From: Heyndrickxia sporothermodurans
Lineage (GTDB): Bacteria; Bacillota; Bacilli; Bacillales; Bacillaceae_C
Length of the DNA stretch: 64,000 nucleotides
NCBI GenBank assembly: GCA_016756695.1
Contig: CP066701.1
Span: forward strand, 186,001 to 250,000
Direction: 5' to 3'
In this document: positions 26,501 to 35,494 of the stretch, in pieces
Layout: each line of letters opens with the position of its first letter
How positions within the stretch are numbered: the stretch's first letter is position 1
Translations under genes and position numbers: made by a program
The notes under the pieces: generated by a model
Database searches by the model: none
The model's input: only the letters and a program-made list of their open reading frames with translations
Told to the model about the DNA's origin: nothing

Positions 26501-26588
26501 GGATCCATCTGAAAAGCTCGCAACTTTTTTAGATATTCTACCTCCAAACGAAGAAGCTCATTTTCTCTTTCTAGTTTTTGTTCGTATG

Positions 26589-27005
26589 TCATTTCTTTTT
26601 CTTCCACGTGTTTGTTTTTATTACTCTTACTCGTACCTTTATCAGACATGGGTGACCGTCCTTTCGGTTTACCAGGGCTTCAGCACCACCTTCAAGAAAT
26701 TCCTTTTTCCATCTAGATATCATCGGAGGGTTAGTTATCCCAAATTGAAGGGCTGAATCAATCACTGAAGAACCTGTTCTCTTCATAAATCTTAATACAT
26801 CTAGCTTAAATTGAACAGAATATGATTTCTCATGTTTCTTGCTCATTAAGCTTTCGGCACCAAAATTTTCGTAATTTTTTACCCAGTTAATAATCTGCTT
26901 ATGTGACTTCACACCATGTTTACGGGCTAAGAGCTTGTATCCAAGATTTCCTTCTAGATATTCTTTAACTACCATCAGTTTAAATTTCTCACTATATTTA
27001 GCCAT
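26589..27005 (-). pseudogene. IS3-family OrfA, frameshifted near its end
   Basis: Starts MAKYSEKFKLMVVKEYLEGN at 27005 with GGAG upstream. Two helix-turn-helix units (GYKLLARKHGV..., SVIDSALQFGITNPPMISRWKKEF). A missing base in a GG(G) run near 26670 replaces the GKPKGR linker with an unrelated tail. In the corrected frame a leucine-zipper segment follows (KLERENELLRLEVEYLKKL), typical of IS150 OrfA. Confidence 0.85.
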
Positions 27006-27143
27006 AAATAAACACTCCAAAAGTTAGATTTTTACTCTAACTTTTGGGGTGCAGTACACTGAAGGGGTTTAAACTTATTTTCGATAAGATATAGAAACAG
27101 ATTTTCATTAAAATTTATACTCCAATTTTTAAATTTATCCTGT

Positions 27144-27917
27144 CTAAATTTCCAACAGCTTTTTGTAATTAGATAATGTTTCTTTATCTTCTACCTTATA
27201 TCCGGATTTATAAAATAATATATCTCCTGTCCCATCGTTCATTTGATTTCTTGCTTCGAGAATGCGTTTTAGGTTTTTTGCAGTACCAACGCTTCCAGAA
27301 ATTATATCAACCTCTTTAGGAAATATTCCCCTTATGATTTTTTCAAAGTATGGGAAATGGGTGCATCCAAGAACGACTGTCCCGTACTGCTTTAAATCAA
27401 ACGTAGATAGATTTTCAATTAAATATGGTACGACTTTCTCATCTCTAAATTCGAAATCCTCAGCAAATTGGACAAGACCAGGAAGAGGCAGACTATTAAC
27501 AATATCGTGATGGTCTATGCTTTTCACAAGGTTATGGAACTTTTCTTCCCTAAGAGTCAAATTAGTAGCAAATACTAATACCTTTTTTCTTTTTTTCTCA
27601 CAGCTTTGAACGGCGGGTTTCACAGCGGGTTCAATACCCAATATAGGGAAGTCATACTTTTGGCGAAGGTCATCCACTGCGATGCTTGTTGCAGTATTAC
27701 AAGCAATGACTAATGCTTTGATTCCTTGATTAGCCATAAAGTCAACTGCATCAAAAATATATTTCCTTACCTCTTCTTTCGTTTTTTCACCATATGGAAC
27801 GTGTAAGGTATCTGCATAAAATATATAATCATCATTCGGTAAAAGTTGCAATGCCTGATGAAGAACAGTCATCCCACCAATTCCCGAATCAAAAAAACCA
27901 ATTCTCACTACTTTCAC
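27144..27917 (-). CDS. Glutamate racemase
   Basis: 257 residues, GTG start with AAGGAAAAG upstream. Interconverts L- and D-glutamate in the cytoplasm for peptidoglycan (and poly-gamma-glutamate) synthesis. Signature DSGIGGMTVL (10-19), and the two catalytic cysteines in IACNTATS (Cys73) and LGCTHFP (Cys185). Length is normal for the family (about 265). B. subtilis has two such enzymes (RacE, YrpC); which orthologue this is cannot be told. Monocistronic, not part of a cell-wall cluster here. Confidence 0.93.
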   Translation of the reverse strand: MKVVRIGFFDSGIGGMTVLHQALQLLPNDDYIFYADTLHVPYGEKTKEEVRKYIFDAVDFMANQGIKALVIACNTATSIAVDDLRQKYDFPILGIEPAVKPAVQSCEKKRKKVLVFATNLTLREEKFHNLVKSIDHHDIVNSLPLPGLVQFAEDFEFRDEKVVPYLIENLSTFDLKQYGTVVLGCTHFPYFEKIIRGIFPKEVDIISGSVGTAKNLKRILEARNQMNDGTGDILFYKSGYKVEDKETLSNYKKLLEI

Positions 27918-28132
27918 TCTTTTCCTTATAAATCCTATTAAACACTTTATAAGAATATCATTTTTTATATGTTTTGTTTACTAGTTCTTATTGAACTGCC
28001 TCGTTAATTAAACAAGAAAAAGGAGCCACAACTCCCTATTTCACTTGAGCTGCTCTTTCCAATGAGCTCTAAGAATTTTATAGAGGTTATCGCTCCTTTA
28101 TGGAACATCATTTAGTAAATCGTTTGTCTCGC

Positions 28133-28849
28133 TTACATTGACAAATCAAATGAGAAAAACTTAGGCAGTTCATTTTCGCGCTTATCGAGCATAATCTGTT
28201 CTGGCTGAATGCCCTGCTCACGCAGTACTTCAATGTTCTGTACTAGGAAGTCGTCGCTGCCAACAACATAGAAGAGTCCATCCTTGTCGGCAGCAAGATT
28301 TTTCACTGCTTCATAGTAGTCTTTACGATTATCGACGAACTGTGCAGTGAATTTCTTATCAGTTGCGGATTTAAAAATATTAGTGAATAAAAAATCGTTT
28401 GATGAATCGATGTTCAGGGAGTGAATTCGATTGACGTTGTCAGCACGTTCGAAATATTCAAGTACAAGCGGTCTGAAAGTTGCTAGGCCGACACCTGATG
28501 ACAGCAGGTAAACATTTTTGTCTTCTCTTTTTAGCGGTACATTCGAATGAGTTTTAAATATTGCCACTTCATCTCCGACTTTAAGATTTTTTAAAATCGT
28601 TTTAAACTCAGAGCACTGCTCTCTAATGCGTGTTGTGATGCCGATTGCATTTTCATGCGGTAATGTAGAGATTGACATATGGCGAATCCTGCTGCGGTTC
28701 GGTTTATCTCCAGCATTGAAACCTTCCAGTGCGAAGTGGGTGTGGGATCCTTCTTCCCATGTAAAGCCTTCCGGACAATCGAGCAAGTACGTTTTAACCT
28801 CAGGCGTTTCCTCAATAATCTTATTTATTTTAGTCCAGTATATTTGCAT
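28133..28849 (-). CDS. FAD-binding ferredoxin-NADP reductase-type oxidoreductase
   Basis: 238 residues; AAGGAG site. The FAD domain occupies the first half, with SRIRHMSISTLP in place of the usual RxYS flavin motif, followed by VGDEVAIFKTHSNVPL. The NAD domain follows with YLLSSGVGLATFRPLVLEY (glycine-rich nucleotide loop, GVGLAxxRP) and FYVVGSDDFLVQNIEVLREQG near the end. A compact, iron-sulfur-free reductase. A Fur box over its promoter suggests a role in iron metabolism, such as ferric-siderophore or heme-linked reduction; that role is inferred from the operator, not from the protein. Confidence 0.85.
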   Translation of the reverse strand: MQIYWTKINKIIEETPEVKTYLLDCPEGFTWEEGSHTHFALEGFNAGDKPNRSRIRHMSISTLPHENAIGITTRIREQCSEFKTILKNLKVGDEVAIFKTHSNVPLKREDKNVYLLSSGVGLATFRPLVLEYFERADNVNRIHSLNIDSSNDFLFTNIFKSATDKKFTAQFVDNRKDYYEAVKNLAADKDGLFYVVGSDDFLVQNIEVLREQGIQPEQIMLDKRENELPKFFSFDLSM

Positions 28850-28890
28850 TGTATATTCTCCTTAATCAATTATCTATATCGTTACTATCT

Positions 28891-28919
28891 AATATACAGT
28901 AAGTGATAACAATTCTCAA
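28891..28919 (-). promoter_or_regulatory. Promoter overlapped by a Fur box
   Basis: On the minus strand TTGAGA (28919-28914), a 17-bp spacer, TATATT (28896-28891). TGATAAC-A-ATTCTCA (28904-28918) matches the 7-1-7 Fur consensus TGATAAT-N-ATTATCA at 12 of 14 arm positions and covers the -35 box and spacer. Confidence 0.78.
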
Positions 28920-29073
28920 TTAAAAAAGATTGATTATTTCAGATAATTTATAAAGTGTTATTCTAGATAATGGACCGTTGGTTGAATAACCGAACGAACA
29001 TTAATCAAACTTATTTTTTAATTATCGAACTAAACCTCCTACACAAGCTGTATCGTTAAACAAACCTACAAGT

Positions 29074-29292
29074 AAATCGAGTTTGATAAATAAGCGGAGA
29101 AACTTCTGTTAATTAAGAAATAGCACCGAAAATTCCTTAAATAGCCGGAAAAATTCCGACTATTAACTCGAAAAACATGAAAATGAGTAATTTTGCTTTG
29201 CTTAACCGGAAATCCTCCGCTTAAATCCCCCGAATCGAGCTCTATTTTGCTGTTTAACCGGAAATATCCGCTTATTTTGATTATCTTTCGTT
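29074..29292 (+). repeat. Dispersed intergenic repeat, copy B (short form)
   Basis: About 219 bp matching the proximal part of the copies at 5650-5868 (inverted) and 58611-58830. It runs from AAATCGAGTTTGATAAATAA to GATTATCTTTCGTT, without the distal TTGACTTTTTTAC half. It contains several AAGCGGA / TCCGCTT and CCGGAAA units. Confidence 0.78.
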
Positions 29293-29406
29293 AGGTGCGC
29301 AATATATCCCCCTCATTTCTCCAAAATTCATCCAGCAAATTGAAAGGGTATGATATGATTATTTGTAACAAGTGAGATAAAATTTACATATTTGGGGTCT
29401 AAATGA

Positions 29407-29689
29407 ATGTGTAAAAAAAAGAAGAGAAAATCAAAAAGTGGAGAAAAAGAGGATTTCGGAAGTGTAGTGTTTTATTGCAAAAAAATGTGATTATGCATTT
29501 GAAGTCGATTGGGAGACAATTTGGGACATACAGGAGTGCGCGCACGGGTACGTGGGATTTCATTTAAATGATACATTTATCAGCTGTGATAAATGTGGAG
29601 AAATAATCGATAATGAAGAGAAAACGGAATCAGCAGTAAAGAGTCCGAAGAAGCCCATTGACATTGATGATTACGATCTTCCTTTTTAA
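29407..29689 (+). pseudogene. Small zinc-ribbon protein, frameshifted in an A7 run
   Basis: Begins MCKKKKRKSKSGEKED, FGSVVFYCKK and shifts at an A7 run (29478-29484). With six A residues it continues CDYAFEVDWETIWDIQEC, then HGYVGFHLNDTFISCDKCGE, and ends PIDIDDYDLPF, about 94 residues with two CxxC-type pairs. As written no long frame exists. It could be an unannotated small zinc protein whose frame is hidden by an error. No family recognised. Confidence 0.6.
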
Positions 29690-29742
29690 GAAATCGAGCA
29701 AAATAGTGCCTACTTCTCCTACTTTGAATCTAAACAATAAAA

Positions 29743-29765
29743 GGGACGGGATAGGATCCCGTCCC
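29743..29765 (-). terminator. Terminator, 10-bp perfect stem
   Basis: GGGACGGGAT / ATCCCGTCCC with a 3-nt loop; on the minus strand it is followed by TTTTATTGTT. It ends the frameshifted gene at 29773. Confidence 0.85.
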
Positions 29766-29772
29766 ACTTGTC

Positions 29773-30175
29773 TTATTTGTTTGCAAGTTTTTTTATATTT
29801 TCATATCGTTGTATTACTAACTTTTGAATCATTTGTTTCCTTACAGGCCACAGATAGTCTGAATACTTTTCAATTATCTCAAAAAATTCATCTTCCGTTA
29901 TATCTAAATTAATATTATTATAAACATCCTTATCAACCAGCCCAATTTCTATGGAATGTTCATTGGCAAAGGCTTTTGATGTAGTCCGGCATACACGATT
30001 GTTTCTTCAAATAAGTCTTCGTTTTCCATTAAGTCGAGTAAATCCTCATCTTCTTCCCAATCTGACAATAAGGATGACCCATTATCATACAACGGGGATA
30101 GTGAAATAGTGATCTGCCTGGTCCTGGTAGGTTAAGTGTAATTATTTCACAACCTCTTTTTTGTGAAAATTTTAT
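29773..30175 (-). pseudogene. Hypothetical gene with two single-base shifts
   Basis: Readable in three joined frames: KFSQKRGCEIITLNLPGPG, then QITISLSPLYDNGSSLLSDW and MENEDLFEETIVYAG, then TTSKAFANEHSIEIGLVDKD and EDEFFEIIEKYSDYLWPVRK to a stop at 29773. The first shift falls at GGC(C)AG near 30114, the second at GCCGG near 29990. No start codon with a ribosome site was found, so the 5' end may also be lost. Acidic, helical, no recognised family. Confidence 0.55.
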
Positions 30176-30198
30176 TATATGTATGATTATTGTTTTGT

Positions 30199-30579
30199 TT
30201 ATACAGTCAACTCAATAAGATTTCCTTCCGGATCCTCAATAACACTTTCATAATATCCATCTCCAGTGACTCGCGGACCATTAATAAGTCGATACCCATC
30301 ATTCTTTAATCTGTCTGTCATATGATTAACGGACTCCCTGCTTCCTAAAGAAATGGCAATATGAGCCCAGCCTATCATATCATCCTGTTTTTTCTTATCA
30401 ATACCCAATTTACGCATAATCTCTAATCGTGTTCCAGAATTAAATGTGAGAAAATATGATTCGAATTTCTTTTCTGCATTATGATACTTATTGTTCGACT
30501 TACAATTAAAATACGTTTCATAAAACGTTCTCATGGCTTCCAAATCATTGACCCAAATAGCTACATGTTCAATTTTCAT
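30199..30579 (-). CDS. VOC family (glyoxalase/bleomycin-resistance-like) protein
   Basis: 126 residues, one complete two-module VOC domain. [20 protein letters not shown] supplies the first metal His; then [16 protein letters not shown] with the second His, and [11 protein letters not shown] with the terminal Glu. Metal-site spacing fits lactoylglutathione lyase-type proteins, but such short Bacillus members have varied or unknown substrates. GGGGTG site. Its upstream region contains the short dispersed repeat at 30612-30735. Confidence 0.87.
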   Translation of the reverse strand: MKIEHVAIWVNDLEAMRTFYETYFNCKSNNKYHNAEKKFESYFLTFNSGTRLEIMRKLGIDKKKQDDMIGWAHIAISLGSRESVNHMTDRLKNDGYRLINGPRVTGDGYYESVIEDPEGNLIELTV

Positions 30580-30611
30580 TTCTGTTTCACCCCATTAAGT
30601 ACTAAAAAATC

Positions 30612-30735
30612 AAGACTAGCTTCTTTATTAGTAGTATATCACTTTCGAATTTACCTCTAGATTACTACAACTCTTATTCCTTTTGAAAATTCCTTATTCC
30701 CGGAAAATACTTTGATAAGTGGTTGATAGTATCTA
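30612..30735 (-). repeat. Short dispersed repeat, copy 1 of 2
   Basis: About 120 bp similar to 39552-39668: shared blocks TCGAATTTACCTCTAGATTA, TTCCCGGAAAATACTTTGA and AAGTGGTTG. In both places it sits directly upstream of a minus-strand gene. No open frame is conserved. Confidence 0.65.
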
Positions 30736-30825
30736 TAAAATTCTATATTATCAGCAGCTAGCTCAAAAGCCTTATTTCATTAAATGGCCCGATTGTTCAA
30801 CTAACCCCGAAAGTACAATAAAAAG

Positions 30826-30860
30826 AAACTGCCATTCGTCGGGGTTCTGAAGGACAGTTT
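30826..30860 (-). terminator. Terminator of the GntP-type gene
   Basis: AAACTGCCATTC / GAAGGACAGTTT, a 12-bp stem with two mismatches, about 65 bp past the permease stop codon, followed on the minus strand by CTTTTTATTG. Confidence 0.6.
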
Positions 30861-30924
30861 TCCGGCAGAGAGTGTGAGAAAAGTTCTTCAAACTCTCCCA
30901 TTGTTTTTAAAAGAATTTATGCCT

Positions 30925-32367
30925 TTATATATCCAAAACGTTATTTTTATTCTTAGATCTATTAAAGCCACTGAAATATATTGCTACTATACTAATAAAA
31001 ATTATTAATACCCCCGCTATAATTAAGGATGCATCTAATAATAAAATAAACCCTAGTCCTGCTACAGAAGTAATAGTGGAAAGTATTGTCCATGTTGAAA
31101 ATGTTTCCTTCATGCTTAATCCAAAATATTCTTTAATCATCCAAAATCCTGCATCATTAACATGTGAGCAAATTGAACTACCTGCCCCAGTTGCAAGAGT
31201 TACTAAAGCTAAATTAACATCGTATTGGGCCAGCATCGGAATAATTAATCCTGCAGTGGATATAGCTGCAACTGTGGCTGATCCTAAAGATATACGTAAT
31301 ATTGCAGCAACTAACCAAGCAAGTATGATAGGTGACATTGAAGTTCCTGTAAATAATTTTGATACATAATCCCCTACACCACCATCAATTAGAACTTGCT
31401 TGAAAGCACCCCCACCTCCAATAATTAATAGCATCATACCAATTGCTGTAATTGATGATGTACAAGAGTTCATTACTTCTTTTATTGGAATATTTCTTTG
31501 TATTCCCATTGTAAAGAATGCAAGAACTAAAGATATTAACATTGCGGTAGAAGGGTTTCCTATTAGACGAACAATTTCAATTAATGTATTATCTTTAAAT
31601 CCTACTGATTTTTGAATCATATCAATAATTGTAGATATAGACATTAATAAAACGGGAAACATTGCAGTTAATACACTTATACCGAAACCTGGCGTTTCTT
31701 TAAGTTGCAATGTTTTTTGCTCACCTAAAGAAGCTATATTACCCGTTTTATTAAATGCAACTGGTACAATTTTTTTAGCAATCTTAGTATATAAAGGGCC
31801 AGCTATAATGACGGTTGGTATTGCAACAATAATACCGTAAAGTAAAACTAATCCAATATCTGCACCATATTCACCAGCTATGACTGTTGGCCCTGGGTGT
31901 GGGGGGAGGAAACTATGAGTAGCTAATAAGGCTGCAGCCATAGGAATACCTAGGTGCAAAATAGATGCTCTTAATTCTTTCGCGATTGAAAATACAATTG
32001 GAATTAATAAAACTAATCCTACTTCAAAAAATAGTGCTATACCAACAATAAACGAAGCAACTACAACAGCCCACTGGATTCTTTTTTTTCCGAATTTGTT
32101 AATTAGGGTCATTGCAATACGCTGTGCTCCCCCTGCATCAGCAATTAATCTACCAAGCATTGCACCAAGTCCAAATATTAAAGCTATATGACCAAGTGTA
32201 CCTCCTAATCCACCTTCAATTGATGTAACGATCTTTCCTAGAGGCATTCCTAGTGCTAAAGATACAATAAAAGATACAATAATTAATGAAACAAATGTAT
32301 TTACTTTGAAACCAGTAATCAAAATTAACAACAGGATAATCCCAATCGCTACTATAAGTAATGGCAT
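30925..32367 (-). CDS. GntP-family gluconate/sugar-acid permease
   Basis: 480 residues; AGGAGG site. Twelve or more hydrophobic helices and typical GntP segments: [63 protein letters not shown] (a conserved PPHPGP motif) and [20 protein letters not shown]. Imports gluconate-type sugar acids with protons. The next gene upstream on the same strand is a YjhG-type D-xylonate dehydratase; in E. coli yjhF (GntP family) and yjhG are also neighbours, so D-xylonate is the likely substrate. A cre-like site lies in the gap between them. Confidence 0.92.
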   Translation of the reverse strand: MPLLIVAIGIILLLILITGFKVNTFVSLIIVSFIVSLALGMPLGKIVTSIEGGLGGTLGHIALIFGLGAMLGRLIADAGGAQRIAMTLINKFGKKRIQWAVVVASFIVGIALFFEVGLVLLIPIVFSIAKELRASILHLGIPMAAALLATHSFLPPHPGPTVIAGEYGADIGLVLLYGIIVAIPTVIIAGPLYTKIAKKIVPVAFNKTGNIASLGEQKTLQLKETPGFGISVLTAMFPVLLMSISTIIDMIQKSVGFKDNTLIEIVRLIGNPSTAMLISLVLAFFTMGIQRNIPIKEVMNSCTSSITAIGMMLLIIGGGGAFKQVLIDGGVGDYVSKLFTGTSMSPIILAWLVAAILRISLGSATVAAISTAGLIIPMLAQYDVNLALVTLATGAGSSICSHVNDAGFWMIKEYFGLSMKETFSTWTILSTITSVAGLGFILLLDASLIIAGVLIIFISIVAIYFSGFNRSKNKNNVLDI

Positions 32368-32516
32368 AATAAACCTCCTAAAAATAATTAAAATATTTTC
32401 ACTTGTTCAACTTACTAAATTGCTGACCTTAAATTTTTAATTAGTAAGTAACTCTAGGATGCTATGCTATTTTGTATACTAGCCACAAGGAGTAGTTGTT
32501 TGAAAAATCAGATTTA

Positions 32517-32530
32517 AGTAAACGTTTTCA
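32517..32530 (-). promoter_or_regulatory. cre-like catabolite-response element
   Basis: On the minus strand TGAAAACGTTTACT, matching the cre consensus TGWNANCGNTNWCA at all but the last base. It is 150 bp upstream of the permease and downstream of the dehydratase, so CcpA could limit permease expression. Confidence 0.6.
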
Positions 32531-32655
32531 CTCTATGCCTTAATAAAATTCCAACACACACAAATATAACCTATTCACCCAACTATTAAATTGGGCCAAT
32601 ACTATGGAGTTAAAAAACAAGCTCTTAAAAATGTTTTAAAGTATGAATTAATAGA

Positions 32656-34644
32656 TTAATTTTGAACTAGTGTTTTTTCTTCGTCTAATGCTTTTACTCC
32701 AGCTTTTATAACTTCAATAATTCGATCTGTGTCATAGATATTTCCACGCCACGTTCCTCCACTTACTGATTGAAGCGCGGCCCATAAACGAGTATCATCT
32801 GGAAGATCAGGGTCCGGCTTGAGGTCTGGATGAAGGTCACGTTCTTTCAAGACTTTAGTTGCTTTTTCTAAAGAAAGCCTTTCATTCTCAGTTCCAACAA
32901 AATTAACGGAACCCACTAACTGGTTGCGGTCAACAATAATTTCAATTACATCTCCATCACGCAATTTTCCAATTGGTCCCTCGGCTAATGCCTCAGGTCC
33001 AATATGTCCAATACATGCGCCAGTAGAAACACCCGAAAAACGTGCATCTGTAATCAAGGAGACATGTTTTCCAAAAGACAAATGTTTTAATGCCGATGTT
33101 AGTTGATATGTTTCCTCCATCCCGGTTCCTGAAGGACCTCCGCCCATTACAACCATTATATCTCCTGCTTTAATGTCTCCTGTTTTTATAGCTTTTATGG
33201 CTGCCTTTTCTGAAGTAAAGACTTTAGCTTTTCCTATATGTCGATACACTCCGTCTTCCCCTACCACAGATGGATCAATGGAAGTTGATTTAATTACTGA
33301 TCCTTCAGGAGCAATATTTCCTGTCGGGAATGTAACAGTTGAAGTTAGACCTTTTTCTTTTGCCTTGACTGGATCCATGATTATATCATCAGGATTAATT
33401 CCATCAGTTTCTAACAATTGTTTTTTCAACATTGCACGTCTTTCTGATTTTTCCCACCAGTCGAGGTTTGAACCAAGGGTTTCTCCTGTAACTGTTAGTA
33501 CATCTTCATGCAAGACACCTAATTTTCTTAAATGAAGCATCACCTCCGGCACCCCACCTGCTAGGAATACCTTAACGGTTGTGTAACCAACAGGACCATT
33601 TGGTAGTACATCAACTAAGCGAGGAACTTTCTTATTGATTCTAGTCCAATCTTCAACAGTAGGTATCTTACAATTAGCTGCATGAGCAATTGCTGGGATA
33701 TGAAGTAATAAATTTGTTGAACCCCCGAAAGCTGCATGAATCACCATAGCATTTTCTATCGCTTTATCTGTAATAATATCTTCGGTAGATATCTTTTTCT
33801 TCTCCAGTTCTAAAACTGCACGTGCTGATTGATTAGCCATCTCCATCCATATTGGCTGACCTGAAGGTGCTAACGCTGAGTGAGGTAATGCCATTCCCAT
33901 GGCTTCTGCAACGACTTGGGCGGTGCCAGCTGTACCTAGAAATTGACATCCTCCTCCGGGTGTAGCGCAAGCACGACATCCGAGATCAGCAGCTTCTTGT
34001 AAAGTAATTTCGTTGTTTGCGTATCTTGCCCCAATTGTTTGAATCTTTCCGGCGTCTTCTCCATTTGTAGGTGGAAGAGTGACACCCCCAGGGATAATGA
34101 TAGTTGGCAAATTATGCATTGATGCTAGCGCTACCATCATTGCAGGAAGACCTTTATCACATGTAGCAACCCCAATAACTGCATGACGTGTAGGCAACGA
34201 TCGAATTAATCTTCGATAAACTATAGCCGCATCGTTTCGATAAGGAAGGGAATCAAACATACCGGTAGTTCCTTGAGAACGGCCGTCACATGGATCACTT
34301 ACGAAGCCTGCGAACGGAACCCCTCCTTGTCTATTAATTTCTTGAGCTGACGCCTTCATTAATAAACCTATTTCCCAGTGACCAGTATGATAGCCTAATG
34401 CAATTGGAGTACCGTCATGATTCCTTATTCCACCTTGAGTACCGAGGATTAGAACTTGTTTTCCAAGGAGGTTTGAAGGTGCCCATCCCATTCCAACATT
34501 TTGAGATAATCCAAAAAGGTCACCACTTGGTGAATCTAGCAACATTTCTGATGTAAGTGGGAGTGAACCATCTGGACCTTTTGAATGGGTTTGAACTTTG
34601 TAAAGAGATACATCTTCTTCACCAAATATCGATTGCAATGACAT
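32656..34644 (-). CDS. D-xylonate dehydratase (YjhG/YagF family)
   Basis: 662 residues, close to E. coli YjhG/YagF (655) along the full length by eye: [75 protein letters not shown] and [20 protein letters not shown]. An iron-sulfur IlvD/Edd-fold enzyme; the Cys residues of DPCDG, TCDKG and GGGCQ are the cluster ligand candidates. It removes water from D-xylonate to give 2-keto-3-deoxy-D-xylonate in the cytoplasm. Flanked by a GntP permease and a truncated semialdehyde-type dehydrogenase, it forms the core of a non-phosphorylative pentonate route. Confidence 0.9.
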   Translation of the reverse strand: MSLQSIFGEEDVSLYKVQTHSKGPDGSLPLTSEMLLDSPSGDLFGLSQNVGMGWAPSNLLGKQVLILGTQGGIRNHDGTPIALGYHTGHWEIGLLMKASAQEINRQGGVPFAGFVSDPCDGRSQGTTGMFDSLPYRNDAAIVYRRLIRSLPTRHAVIGVATCDKGLPAMMVALASMHNLPTIIIPGGVTLPPTNGEDAGKIQTIGARYANNEITLQEAADLGCRACATPGGGCQFLGTAGTAQVVAEAMGMALPHSALAPSGQPIWMEMANQSARAVLELEKKKISTEDIITDKAIENAMVIHAAFGGSTNLLLHIPAIAHAANCKIPTVEDWTRINKKVPRLVDVLPNGPVGYTTVKVFLAGGVPEVMLHLRKLGVLHEDVLTVTGETLGSNLDWWEKSERRAMLKKQLLETDGINPDDIIMDPVKAKEKGLTSTVTFPTGNIAPEGSVIKSTSIDPSVVGEDGVYRHIGKAKVFTSEKAAIKAIKTGDIKAGDIMVVMGGGPSGTGMEETYQLTSALKHLSFGKHVSLITDARFSGVSTGACIGHIGPEALAEGPIGKLRDGDVIEIIVDRNQLVGSVNFVGTENERLSLEKATKVLKERDLHPDLKPDPDLPDDTRLWAALQSVSGGTWRGNIYDTDRIIEVIKAGVKALDEEKTLVQN

Positions 34645-34751
34645 AAGTATTCCTCCATTAATTATATTTTTATTGCAAAAGAAATATTTTTGTTGGTTAC
34701 ATCATTTTTGGTCTTTGAAGTTGATTTTGAACGATAATTATAGAAGTTAAA

Positions 34752-34799
34752 GGGGTAACGTATTCTAGTTTCGTTTATAGAAACTAAAAGGTATACCCC
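34752..34799. other. Nested inverted repeat between dehydrogenase and dehydratase genes
   Basis: TAGTTTC (34766-34772) and GAAACTA (34780-34786) form a hairpin enclosed by GGGGTA (34752-34757) and TACCCC (34794-34799). No T run follows, so it is more likely an operator or mRNA processing structure than a terminator. Located about 108 bp upstream of the dehydratase start. Confidence 0.45.
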
Positions 34800-34837
34800 A
34801 CTACTATTCAATTTCTTAGAATGATTAAAAAGTGAAG

Positions 34838-35480
34838 TTACGGTTTCACAAAGACAGTTTTAATAGAAGTGAAAAATTCAATTGCAGCTTGTCCCTGCTC
34901 ACGAGAATGAGAGCTAGATTGTTTCATTCCTCCGAATGGGGCTTGTAATTCTACTCCGGCAGATTCTGCATTAATGCGTACGAGACCGGCATCCATCTCA
35001 TTTACGAATGACAGCATACGACCAATTGATTTCGTAAAAATGGAAGCACTCAGCCCAAACTTTACATCATTTGCAATATTCAATGCTTCTTCTAACGTTT
35101 CAACTTTTATAAGGGCAAGTACAGGACCGAAAATTTCCTCCTGAGCGATCGTCATTCCACTAGTCACGTTTTCAAATATAGTAGGTTCCATATAGAAACC
35201 ATTAGCTAAGTTCCCTTCATCTATGCGTTTACCACCATAAACTAATGAAGCGCCTTCTTCTATACCTTTTTCCACGTAAGAAAGTACCTTGTTAAGCTGG
35301 TCTTCACTTGCACACGGCCCCATCCAGACATCCTTTTCGAGACCATTTCCAACTTTTATTTCTTTCACCTTTTCAATCAGCTTGTCTTTAAACTCTTCGT
35401 AAATTTCCCTTTGTATAATTACACGACTGGTAGCTGTACATTTTTGACCGGTGGAACGCAAACCACCACTAATTTGTAAG
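34838..35480 (-). pseudogene. Aldehyde dehydrogenase, N-terminal half missing
   Basis: Homology begins abruptly at about 35480 with [19 protein letters not shown], which in full-length enzymes includes the catalytic Cys (here GQKCT), and runs to the normal C-terminus: [37 protein letters not shown], ending KTVFVKP. About 280 N-terminal residues (Rossmann domain and general-base Glu) are gone. It resembles ketoglutarate semialdehyde dehydrogenases, which complete the Weimberg xylonate pathway, fitting the neighbouring dehydratase. The break is followed at 35495 by the divergent GH10 gene, so that DNA replaced or displaced the 5' half. Confidence 0.87.
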
Positions 35481-35494
35481 AAGGGATTAAAGTT

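Larger units (their letters stand above)
25581..27058 (-). mobile_element. IS3-family (IS150-like) element, decayed
   Basis: About 1478 bp. Left end TGTTGTGACCCCGAAAAG and, on the other strand, right end TGTACTGCACCCCAAAAG, both followed by TTAGAGT; imperfect inverted repeats. No target duplication is obvious. Two reading frames in the IS150 order (orfA then orfB) on the minus strand, each with single-base shifts. It abuts the truncated 5' end of the gene interrupted by IS66 copy 3. Confidence 0.85.

Noticed and set aside
26589-26700. Normal -1 frameshift between IS3 orfA and orfB
   Set aside because: The shift in orfA near 26670 occurs before its leucine-zipper region, upstream of where the programmed site should be, so it is a lesion.
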